Assembly (NCBI GenBank): GCA_964513675.1
Contig: CAZEOD010000074.1
Coordinates: 1-8,218, forward strand
DNA from: CALFVT01 sp964513675
GTDB taxonomy: Bacteria; Pseudomonadota; Alphaproteobacteria; Caulobacterales; Maricaulaceae
DNA length: 8,218 bases
Direction of reading: 5' to 3'
The notes under the pieces are model-generated. The model saw nothing but the letters and a program-made list of their open reading frames with translations. It was not told where the DNA came from and did no database searches. The position numbers and the translations under genes are program-made. Shown here piece after piece: positions 1 through 6,186 of this stretch (within the stretch, counting starts at the first letter, position 1; each line of letters opens with the position of its first letter).

Positions 1-58
1 GTTAGGACGCCAGGTTTTCAACCTGGAAAGAGGGGTTCGATTCCCCTAGGGACTACCA
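1..58 (+). tRNA. tRNA-Glu(UUC), 3' part (5' end cut off by window edge)
   Basis: The window opens inside the D arm (GGAC at 5-8). The anticodon stem CCAGG (10-14) pairs with CCTGG (22-26) around the seven-base loop TTTTCAA (15-21), giving anticodon TTC at 17-19, which reads Glu codons. A four-base variable region (27-30), as is usual for tRNA-Glu, leads to the T arm AGGGG / TTCGATT / CCCCT (31-47). The 3' acceptor strand AGGGACT (48-54), discriminator A55 and an encoded CCA (56-58) complete it. The 5' acceptor strand and most of the D arm lie outside the window. No convincing terminator follows it. Confidence 0.95.
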
Positions 59-96
59 ACGTATTGCATCCTCATTGATATAATTTTTCTCTATAT

Positions 97-156
97 ATTA
101 TGGGCATAATGCCGCCCGCAGAGGCCGAATCTGTACCTTAATTGGCAGCCCATAAT
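97..156. repeat. Large inverted repeat between tRNA-Glu and the pentapeptide gene
   Basis: ATTATGGGC (97-105) is a perfect reverse complement of GCCCATAAT (148-156). Inside it TGCC (110-113) pairs with GGCA (144-147), leaving a four-base bulge ATAA (106-109), so a 13-bp interrupted stem with a loop of about 30 bases can form. It lies where the tRNA (+) and the pentapeptide gene (-) converge. Neither strand has a T-run right after the stem, so it is not a classical terminator. The rest of the 59-296 spacer holds no gene that I can support. Confidence 0.6.
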
Positions 157-296
157 CTTCCCAATAGAATTACTCGCGATTTTCCGGTATAAAGGACAGA
201 ATGAGAGCCCATGCAGCAATATGAGCGCCGTGGGTAACGATTCTTGGTGCAGCTGTAACATGTACGGGCTGAAGATAGTTGGGGAAGTAAGGTAAG

Positions 297-1214
297 TTAG
301 CGTTCTAGCGCATCGCGGGCCGACATAACATCAGCGTGGATCGCCTGTAGTCTGCGGCGAGAGATTTTATCGTCAGATGCAGCCAAAAGGGATTCGAGTA
401 ATTTAAGCGCGTCATCAAGATCTTCTGCGGCTTCATAAATATTCTGCGGCAATCCCTCGTTTTTATGAAAATTAACATGAGTGTTCATTGTGTCACTACC
501 GGGAGAGCAATAAGCAATCGAGAGACCAACGGGGAGGCGCGTTTTATAGCTCCCGCAGGCGACATCCAGTTGGGATTGAATGAGGCCAGTGACATTGCGT
601 AAGTCTGCGCCGGACAAATCTGTTCCGGATAATTTCGTCCGGTCAAAAACCGCATTTCCGAATTTCACGCCGTGCATAACGGCATCACTCAGATTCGCCC
701 CCTCAAGATCTATATGATCGGCGCGGGCATTAATAAAATGAGACCCTGTAAAATCAGCGTCTTCGGCTGAAGCGCTGATAAGTTTGGAGTCGTTGAAAAT
801 ACTGCCTTTAAATTCACCGCGCGTCATGTCGGCGCGGCGCAAGTCAACGGCGCGAAGATTGGACTCCGTCAGCTTGGCTTCGATTAACGTCGCATCCGGC
901 ATAATGGAAGCTTCAAGATTGACCTTCTCACCTGTGACCCCGACAAGATAAGCGCGGCGGAAATGGGTGGTTGATAAATTAGAGTTGTCAAACTTACCTC
1001 CGCTAAGATTAGAGCGGTTAAAAATAGAGCCGGAAAAATCTGCATTTTGAAGCTGCATGCGGGTCATTGTTTTATTTGATAAGTCGCAATTAGAGCATGA
1101 TCCAGAGGATGTGTGAAGCCGCGCATCAACTTTCATTTGTGCGGATGCTGGGGCTGTTATCATCAGGCTCACTGCTGATATGCCGCCCATTAATTTAAAG
1201 ATCATGCCTCTCAT
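297..1214 (-). CDS. Secreted pentapeptide-repeat (beta-helix) protein
   Basis: A 305-residue protein with a Sec signal peptide: a short basic start, a hydrophobic stretch at about residues 8-21, and an APASA|Q cleavage site after A25. From C43 to about L205 it is a continuous run of pentapeptide repeats whose central bulky residue (L, F or M) recurs every fifth position: L45, M50, L55, F60 and so on to L205. That makes 33 repeats, about eight coils of a right-handed quadrilateral beta-helix; only G95, A150 and A165 are non-bulky at the centre. Cysteines C40/C43 precede the helix, and C220/C236 lie in a cap reading ACGSYKTRLPVGLSIAYC. The last 50 residues look alpha-helical and charged. It should act in the periplasm or outside the cell; partner and role are unknown. 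A second ATG at 1203-1205 (Met4) is an equally possible start. It probably has its own promoter, separate from nrdJ. Confidence 0.88.
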   Translation of the reverse strand: MRGMIFKLMGGISAVSLMITAPASAQMKVDARLHTSSGSCSNCDLSNKTMTRMQLQNADFSGSIFNRSNLSGGKFDNSNLSTTHFRRAYLVGVTGEKVNLEASIMPDATLIEAKLTESNLRAVDLRRADMTRGEFKGSIFNDSKLISASAEDADFTGSHFINARADHIDLEGANLSDAVMHGVKFGNAVFDRTKLSGTDLSGADLRNVTGLIQSQLDVACGSYKTRLPVGLSIAYCSPGSDTMNTHVNFHKNEGLPQNIYEAAEDLDDALKLLESLLAASDDKISRRRLQAIHADVMSARDALER

Positions 1215-1262
1215 GCTTTCAGCTTAGACTGCATGAAAGAGCAATGCGAGTAAATTTACGGT

Positions 1263-1287
1263 AAGGTTCAATATAAAATTCAACCTT
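1263..1287. repeat. Imperfect dyad overlapping the pentapeptide gene promoter
   Basis: AAGGTT (1263-1268) and AACCTT (1282-1287) are inverted repeats. After one C-C mismatch the inner AAT (1270-1272) and ATT (1278-1280) also pair. The dyad covers the proposed -10 box of the pentapeptide gene, so it may be an operator. It could instead be a weak hairpin after nrdJ, but no T-run follows on the minus strand. Confidence 0.35.
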
Positions 1288-1298
1288 TGTTGCGTAAA
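1270..1298 (-). promoter_or_regulatory. Candidate sigma-70-type promoter of the pentapeptide gene
   Basis: Read on the minus strand: TTTACG (-35, 1293-1298; 4/6 to consensus), a 17-base spacer, and TATATT (-10, 1270-1275; 5/6). Transcription would start near 1263, giving a leader of about 50 bases before the start codon at 1214. The match is by eye only. Confidence 0.4.
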
Positions 1299-1318
1299 TA
1301 ACACGATTGGATTTTACG

Positions 1319-4300
1319 CTAAGAGCAGCCTGTTGTTGTGCCGCAGGTATCGCATTTTTGGCAGGTTCCGTTTCGGATCAATGTGAAATGCCCACATTCG
1401 GGGCAGGAATCGCCCGTATATCCTTGAAATCGTGATGTTTTCTCCCGTGTTGGGGCGGTGTCTAATATAGGTTTTAAGCTCGGTTTTGATGCTTTTTTCT
1501 GGCTATCTATAACAGCTTTATCCAGAGGTTTATTCTGAGGGGCAGTGTCTTTACTCGCGGATTTAAGCTCTGCTGACGTTATATCGGCGCTGTCCTTGGG
1601 CGTTATATCGTCTGCGCGGCGCGAAAAAGGAACAATATTATCATCGACTTGTCCTGCGCGCAGGAAGCCTTTGCTTTGACCCGGGAGTAATTTGGGCTTG
1701 CGCCAATTTTCTGTTGGGGCGGGATTACGCTCGGCTTCGCCTGCGCCGAGGTTGTCGGGCGTTTCGCCTGATCCGGTATTATGGGCGAGATCATCCCAGC
1801 CGAGATAAGAAATACCAAGCTCGCGGAAGATATAATCAAGGATAGAATTGGCAAATTTAATCTGGTCATTCCCTGTAACGGGGCCGGACGGCTCAAAGCG
1901 GGTAAAGACAAAGGCTTCGACAAATTCTTCAAGCGGGACGCCATATTGCAGGCCGATAGAAATAGCGATGGCAAAATTATTCATCAAAGAGCGGAAGGCC
2001 GCGCCTTCTTTATGCATGTCGATAAAAATTTCGCCAATACGGCCATCTTCAAACTCGCCCGTATGGATATAGACTTTATGTCCGCCGACGGTCGCTTTTT
2101 GGATATAGCCTGCGCGGCGGTCGGGTAGACGTTCGCGCTCAAAGGGTTTTTCGACAATACGTTCAATGATTTTGGGCGCTATAGTTTCGGCGTGGCGGCT
2201 AATTTTCTCAATCGTCGAGCCGTCGGCGCTCTCATCAGCGGCGTCTAGCTGCTCGTCACTCATAAGGCTGGCGGCGAGGGGCTGCGATAGTTTTGACCCA
2301 TCCCGATAAAGCGCAATGGCTTTTAAGCCAAATCGCCATGCGTCTTGATAGACAGTGGCACAGTCTTCAAGGCTCGCGCTACGCGGCATATTCACAGTTT
2401 TCGAAATGGCGCCAGAGATAAAAGGCTGAGCGGCGGCCATCATGCCAATATGTGCGGCCGGAGATAAAGCGCGGGTGCCTGTGCGGCCTGACGCCGTTGC
2501 ACAATCAAAAACGGCGAGATGCTCAGGGGATATATGCGGGCCGCCTTCGAGCGACATGGCGCCGCCGCAATATATATTAGCCGCCTCGATGTCGTCGGTG
2601 GAAAACCCAAGAATAGGCAAAAGATCATGACTGAAATGCGTTAATTGTTCATCTGATAAGTTCAAACTATCACGGCAAAAGTCACGCCCCAAGGTCTCAA
2701 CGTTAAAGACATACCGAATATCAAAGGCATCTTTGATAGCCGCATTAATTTGCGCAATTTTATCGGCAGTAAAGCCAAGATGTTTCAGCCGCGCTTCACT
2801 TATTCCTTTATCATCATGATTTAACTGGGCTGGGAGGCATCCATGACCCAAAGCGTAGCGGATTAAATCTTCAACATTATCATAGCTGTAGCCCAAAGCC
2901 TTAAGGGCATCTGGTACGGCTCTATTGATTATTTTCATATGGCCGCCGCCCGCTAATTTCTTAAATTTTACAAGGGCGAAATCCGGCTCGATACCGGTTG
3001 TGTCGCAGTCCATTACAAGGCCGATGGTACCGGTTGGGGCGATCACAGATATCTGCGCATTACGGAATCCATCTGCCTCGCCATATTGCAAAGCCTTATC
3101 CCAACTCAGGGCGGCGGCTTTGACTATATCAGGACAAGGCGAGCTGCCGATATTTAGCGCGATGGGTAAATGGGTTAAACCTTCGAAATTTTGCTCTCCG
3201 GCGGCCGCGCGGCGGTGATTGCGAATAACGCGGAGCATAGACGAGGCGTTTTTTTTATAGTGAGGAAAGGCACCTAGATGTTTCGCCATTTCGGCCGATG
3301 TTTCATAAGCTTTGCCGGATAGGAGCGCGGTTAGCGCGCCGGCATAGGCGCGTCCTTCGCTGCTGTCATAGGCAATGCCAGAGGACATTAAAAGCCCCCC
3401 TAGATTGGCATAACCTAAACCCAATGTGCGGAAATCATAACTTCTCTGCGCGATATTTTTCGAGGGGAATTGCGCTATCATGACGGATATTTCGAGAATA
3501 ATCGTCCAAAGACGTATGGCGTGGGTGTAACCCGCGATATCAAACTGACCATCCTGGCCTTTAAACCGCATTAAATTTAGCGAAGCAAGATTACAAGCCG
3601 TATCGTCCAAGAACATATATTCCGAACAGGGGTTTGATCCTTTTATGTCGCCTGAGGACGCGCAGGTGTTCCACGCATTAATCGTGTCATGATATTGCAC
3701 TCCCGGATCGGCGCTGTCCCATGCCGCGCGCGCGATTTTTTGCCAGAGGGCACGCGCCGAGACGGTTTTGGAAACGGCGCCATCCGTGCGGCGGACAAGC
3801 TGCCACTGTTCATCATCCTCAACGGCTTTGAGGAATTTATCCGTGACCCGCACGGAGTTATTCGCATTTTGACCTGATATCGTCGCATAAGCTTCGCTGT
3901 CCCAATCGGCCGTGAAGATATCGGTTTTGATCTCATCAATCCCTTGCTTGGCGAGGTCAAGGGCGCGGTTAATGGCACCGCTCGGAACGGCGCTACGCTG
4001 CGCCGCGCGAATGGCTTTGGCGAGGGCAGGGTTTTGGGCTGGATCGAATGCGCCGTCTTGGTCATCAGTTTGGCAGGCTTCTAGGATCCTATTAAGCGCG
4101 CTGTTTACGGCGTTAGAACCCGCAATAAGGGCGGCAACTTTCATCTCTTCGGATGATTTCCAATCAATGAAATCTTCAATGTCGGGATGGTCAATATCCA
4201 CAATCACCATTTTAGCGGCGCGGCGGGTTGTGCCGCCTGATTTGATAGCCCCTGCGGTTGCATCGCCAAGTTTGAGAAAAGATAACAGGCCAGAGCTTTC

Positions 4301-5023
4301 CCCGCCGCCCGATAAAGGCTCACCTTTTCCGCGAATATTGGAAAAGTTTGAGCCTGTTCCAGAGCCATATTTGAATAATCGGGCTTCGCGAACCCATAAA
4401 TCCATAATCCCGCCAGATGCTAATAAATCATCTTTGACGGACTGGATGAAACAGGCATGAGGTTGCGGACGTGAATAGGCGTCTTGAGAGGCTTTGGCTT
4501 TGCCCGTTTGCGCATCAACATAATAATGCCCTTGCGCGCCGCCTGTTAATCCATAGGCCCAATGAAGCCCTGTATTAAACCATTGCGGACTATTTGGCGC
4601 GGCCATCTGCATGGCGAGCATATAGCGGATTTCATCATAGAAGCACCGTGCATCGGATTCCGCATTAAAATAGCCGCCAGCCCATCCCCAATAACTCCAG
4701 CAGCCGGCCATACGGTTAAACACGGCGCGGGCATCAGTCTCCGAGCCGAGTTTTGCGTCTTCTGCGGGGCGGCGGCGCTGTAACCAATCTGGAAAATTAT
4801 CATCCGCGACAAGAGCTGTGTCTGACGGCACACCTGCTTTGCGGATGTATTTTTGAATCAGGATATCGCTGGCGACCTGTGACCAAGCTGCCGGTACCAG
4901 AACGGCATCAGATTTACGCAGAACATGGCCGCTAAAATGCCGGACTTCGCTGACGCGCGGCTCAAACGCGATCGTCTGATAGGGGCTTTGCCCTGCCTTC
5001 GTATAATAGCGTTTAATCTGCAT
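1319..5023 (-). CDS. nrdJ: Adenosylcobalamin-dependent (class II) ribonucleotide reductase
   Basis: Reduces ribonucleotides to deoxyribonucleotides for DNA synthesis using adenosylcobalamin to make the thiyl radical, so it needs neither oxygen nor a small subunit. The 1234 residues match the long alphaproteobacterial NrdJ form. Landmarks: NSPQWFN (144-150); first redox cysteine in PHACF (C191); glycine-rich GSGTGSNFSNIRGKGE (221-236); the finger-loop NPCSE with the radical cysteine C466 flanked by N464 and E468; partner redox cysteine C477 in DTACNLASLNL; PTGTIG (663-668); and SKTVNMP near 874-880, ending the barrel. A TSCPD-type domain follows (about 972-1080), then a polar low-complexity linker (about 1090-1200) and a C-terminal cysteine cluster: C1207, C1210, C1221, C1224, C1227, C1233. 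In this family the C-terminal cysteines are thought to bind metal and/or re-reduce the active site. All key residues are present and the frame is intact. The start is supported by GGAG seven bases upstream. No other nrd gene is in the window. Confidence 0.97.
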   Translation of the reverse strand: MQIKRYYTKAGQSPYQTIAFEPRVSEVRHFSGHVLRKSDAVLVPAAWSQVASDILIQKYIRKAGVPSDTALVADDNFPDWLQRRRPAEDAKLGSETDARAVFNRMAGCWSYWGWAGGYFNAESDARCFYDEIRYMLAMQMAAPNSPQWFNTGLHWAYGLTGGAQGHYYVDAQTGKAKASQDAYSRPQPHACFIQSVKDDLLASGGIMDLWVREARLFKYGSGTGSNFSNIRGKGEPLSGGGESSGLLSFLKLGDATAGAIKSGGTTRRAAKMVIVDIDHPDIEDFIDWKSSEEMKVAALIAGSNAVNSALNRILEACQTDDQDGAFDPAQNPALAKAIRAAQRSAVPSGAINRALDLAKQGIDEIKTDIFTADWDSEAYATISGQNANNSVRVTDKFLKAVEDDEQWQLVRRTDGAVSKTVSARALWQKIARAAWDSADPGVQYHDTINAWNTCASSGDIKGSNPCSEYMFLDDTACNLASLNLMRFKGQDGQFDIAGYTHAIRLWTIILEISVMIAQFPSKNIAQRSYDFRTLGLGYANLGGLLMSSGIAYDSSEGRAYAGALTALLSGKAYETSAEMAKHLGAFPHYKKNASSMLRVIRNHRRAAAGEQNFEGLTHLPIALNIGSSPCPDIVKAAALSWDKALQYGEADGFRNAQISVIAPTGTIGLVMDCDTTGIEPDFALVKFKKLAGGGHMKIINRAVPDALKALGYSYDNVEDLIRYALGHGCLPAQLNHDDKGISEARLKHLGFTADKIAQINAAIKDAFDIRYVFNVETLGRDFCRDSLNLSDEQLTHFSHDLLPILGFSTDDIEAANIYCGGAMSLEGGPHISPEHLAVFDCATASGRTGTRALSPAAHIGMMAAAQPFISGAISKTVNMPRSASLEDCATVYQDAWRFGLKAIALYRDGSKLSQPLAASLMSDEQLDAADESADGSTIEKISRHAETIAPKIIERIVEKPFERERLPDRRAGYIQKATVGGHKVYIHTGEFEDGRIGEIFIDMHKEGAAFRSLMNNFAIAISIGLQYGVPLEEFVEAFVFTRFEPSGPVTGNDQIKFANSILDYIFRELGISYLGWDDLAHNTGSGETPDNLGAGEAERNPAPTENWRKPKLLPGQSKGFLRAGQVDDNIVPFSRRADDITPKDSADITSAELKSASKDTAPQNKPLDKAVIDSQKKASKPSLKPILDTAPTREKTSRFQGYTGDSCPECGHFTLIRNGTCQKCDTCGTTTGCS

Positions 5024-5030
5024 CGATTCA

Positions 5031-5034
5031 CTCC
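5031..5034 (-). promoter_or_regulatory. Ribosome binding site of nrdJ
   Basis: GGAG on the minus strand, seven bases before the ATG at 5021-5023. It fixes the start of nrdJ at MQIKRYYTKAG, which also matches the usual N-terminus of the family. Confidence 0.75.
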
Positions 5035-5043
5035 ATAGCTTTC

Positions 5044-5072
5044 AAGATAAGCAGGCTCGATGACAAGGGCAA
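5044..5072 (-). promoter_or_regulatory. Candidate nrdJ promoter
   Basis: Minus strand TTGCCC (5067-5072) and TATCTT (5044-5049) are separated by exactly 17 bases, each 4/6 to the sigma-70 consensus. It would give a short leader of about 15 bases that still contains the GGAG site. GANTC sites lie on both sides (5025-5029 and 5087-5091). No cobalamin riboswitch or clear NrdR box was found between nrdJ and the divergent gene. Confidence 0.35.
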
Positions 5073-5085
5073 TAGCATGGCCTTG
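5064..5085. repeat. 22-bp imperfect dyad at the nrdJ -35 region
   Basis: CAAGG (5064-5068) pairs with CCTTG (5081-5085); after one mismatch, CA (5070-5071) pairs with TG (5078-5079), around a six-base centre. The dyad covers the proposed -35 box of nrdJ, the position expected of a repressor or activator site. The regulator is unknown. Confidence 0.3.
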
Positions 5086-5099
5086 TGATTCATGGGCAT

Positions 5100-5208
5100 A
5101 AGTTACGGTAAAAATGGCTGTAATTTGCCACTATCACGCCGCAATTTCTCCACATCATATCTTTACCCTGCGCGTGAGTCGGGCCATAAGGCCCTATAAA
5201 GTTACGGT
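5100..5208. repeat. Pair of 10-bp direct repeats AAGTTACGGT
   Basis: The same 10-mer stands at 5100-5109 and 5199-5208, 99 bases apart, both copies in the divergent spacer between nrdJ and the NDUFA12 gene. The shorter core TTACGGT also occurs inside coding sequence (for example in aat), so only the full 10-mer is noteworthy. Function, if any, is unknown. Confidence 0.25.
5181..5194. repeat. Perfect 5-bp-stem palindrome GGGCCATAAGGCCC
   Basis: GGGCC (5181-5185) and GGCCC (5190-5194) enclose a four-base loop ATAA. It directly precedes TATAAA (5195-5200), which could be a -10 box for the + strand gene, although no good -35 is found at the right distance. No T-run follows, so a terminator is unlikely. 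A site for a dimeric regulator or a small leader hairpin is possible. Confidence 0.3.
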
Positions 5209-5270
5209 GGAATATCTTGGGTCATGCGGCTCTCCATGCGTAATGCGAAACTTTAACGATGGCGGCCTCT

Positions 5271-5672
5271 ATGTGGACCTTTATCAAACGTATGTTTACT
5301 TGGTGGAATGGCGCGACCCTTGGGACGCTGCTCCAAATTCGCTCTAAAGGCACTAAGGTTGGTGAAGATGACTATGGCAACACCTATTTCGAAGAAAAAG
5401 GTGACGGTTATGATGGCCGTAAACGGCGCTGGGTAACTTACAAGGGCTATGCTGATGCGTCGCGCGTGCCGCCGGAATGGCATGGCTGGTTGCATCATAT
5501 GTATGATGACGCCCCGAGCGAGGTGCCGCTTAAGACGCAAGACTGGGAATTGCCGCATCATCCTAATCTTACCGGAACAATCCATGCCTATAAGCCAAAA
5601 GGCAGTCTTGATCGCGGCGGCGTCCGTGACAAAGTGGCAAGTGATTATGAGGCGTGGAGCCCTGATGCTTGA
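5271..5672 (+). CDS. NDUFA12/B17.2-family NADH:ubiquinone oxidoreductase subunit
   Basis: Bacterial homologue of the mitochondrial complex I accessory subunit NDUFA12, which sits at the junction of the peripheral and membrane arms and supports assembly. The family signature is clear: FTWWNGATLGTLL, VGEDDYGNTYFEE, then RKRRWVTYKGYADASRVPPE and WHGWLHHMYDD, ending in the usual DYEAW near the C-terminus. There is no signal peptide or membrane segment, so it should bind complex I from the cytoplasmic side. I chose the ATG at 5271 (MWTFIKRMF) because homologues begin close to this point; the in-frame ATG at 5259 would add MAAS and has no better ribosome site. The length, 133 residues, is typical. 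The nuo genes themselves are not in this window. Its last eight bases overlap the start of the DUF2155 gene. Confidence 0.93.
   Translation: MWTFIKRMFTWWNGATLGTLLQIRSKGTKVGEDDYGNTYFEEKGDGYDGRKRRWVTYKGYADASRVPPEWHGWLHHMYDDAPSEVPLKTQDWELPHHPNLTGTIHAYKPKGSLDRGGVRDKVASDYEAWSPDA
5656..5659 (+). promoter_or_regulatory. Ribosome binding site of the DUF2155 gene
   Basis: GGAG lies five bases before the ATG at 5665-5667, inside the last codons of the NDUFA12 gene. It decides the start of the downstream gene against longer readings of that frame and suggests translational coupling. Confidence 0.7.
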
Positions 5673-6186
5673 GTGCATAACCCCAATATTATCGAAGTCT
5701 AAACGTCTCGCGGCTCTAAGTTTTTTGACATTTATAGCCAGTTTTACGGCGATGCCGTCAGCCGCGCAAACGGGTGAGACGATAGTGGTCGATAGCAGCG
5801 TAGAGGCTACGGCCTCGGCTGTATCGACCCTTCGCCCGAATATTATCGGCGATACGGTGGATCTCCGCACGCTGGATAAAGTGACGGCGATTACAAAAGA
5901 TTATAAGGTTAAGACAGGCGAGAGCCTAAGGTTCGGCACATTAACGGTTGATGTTAAACATTGCGAAGTGAAGCCGCCAGAAGCTATCCCTGAAACTTTT
6001 GCATTTTTACAAATCTTTGAACCGCCGCAACTTCGTCCAAAAGAGCGTGCAAAGCTGTCTGAAGACCCAGACCCGATCAAGCTTTTTTCAGGGTGGATGC
6101 TCGCGTCTAAGCCTGCCATTTCGGCCCTAGATCACCCGGTGTATGATGTCTGGGTAATCGGCTGTCAGGGGGGGGATATTACCTAA
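5665..6186 (+). CDS. Secreted DUF2155-domain protein of unknown function
   Basis: A 173-residue protein. Residues 1-34 form a signal peptide: basic SKSKR at 10-14, a hydrophobic core at about 15-29, and cleavage near PSAA|Q. The mature part has a variable segment (about 35-70) and then the DUF2155 domain: DKVTAITKDYKVKTGES, a cysteine in VKHCEVKPPE (C100), FSGWMLASKPAISALDHP (141-158) and the signature YDVWVIGC ending at C167. The two cysteines could form a disulfide in the periplasm (inference). The family is, to my knowledge, alphaproteobacterial, uncharacterised, and usually found beside aat and NDUFA12, as here. The start at 5665 has a good GGAG site and overlaps the NDUFA12 stop. An eight-G tract (6168-6175) lies in the last codons, and the stop overlaps the end of aat on the other strand. 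Confidence 0.9.
   Translation: MLECITPILSKSKRLAALSFLTFIASFTAMPSAAQTGETIVVDSSVEATASAVSTLRPNIIGDTVDLRTLDKVTAITKDYKVKTGESLRFGTLTVDVKHCEVKPPEAIPETFAFLQIFEPPQLRPKERAKLSEDPDPIKLFSGWMLASKPAISALDHPVYDVWVIGCQGGDIT

Noticed and set aside
100..141. A 13-codon + strand mini-frame in the spacer after the tRNA
   Set aside because: Too short, no ribosome site, and it lies within the inverted repeat.
1..296. tRNA-Glu as an attachment site for an integrated element
   Set aside because: No integrase gene, no repeated tRNA 3' end in the window, and the genes that follow are chromosomal.
1781..4833. Several open frames of 60-180 codons on both strands inside nrdJ (for example 3912-4460 + and 3643-4065 -)
   Set aside because: They are shadows of the intact, family-wide conserved nrdJ frame and show no domain or ribosome site of their own.
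5152..5165. Possible NrdR box (ACATCATATC-like)
   Set aside because: It shares only a few positions with the NrdR consensus and is not palindromic.
5024..5258. Cobalamin riboswitch upstream of the B12-dependent reductase
   Set aside because: No CAGTGGC (B12 box read on the minus strand) or other conserved core element is present; GCCACTA at 5127-5133 is on the wrong strand for nrdJ and stands alone.
5114..5347. Small + strand frame of 77 codons before and into the NDUFA12 gene
   Set aside because: It overlaps the start of the NDUFA12 gene, has no ribosome site or recognisable domain, and spans the regulatory spacer.
5449..5664. N-terminal extension of the DUF2155 reading frame back to an ATG at 5449
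   Set aside because: The extension lies wholly inside the NDUFA12 gene in another frame, would bury the signal peptide, and the ATG at 5665 has a good ribosome site.
5253..5870. Minus-strand open frame of 205 codons
   Set aside because: It is antisense to the well-supported NDUFA12 and DUF2155 genes and resembles no family I know.
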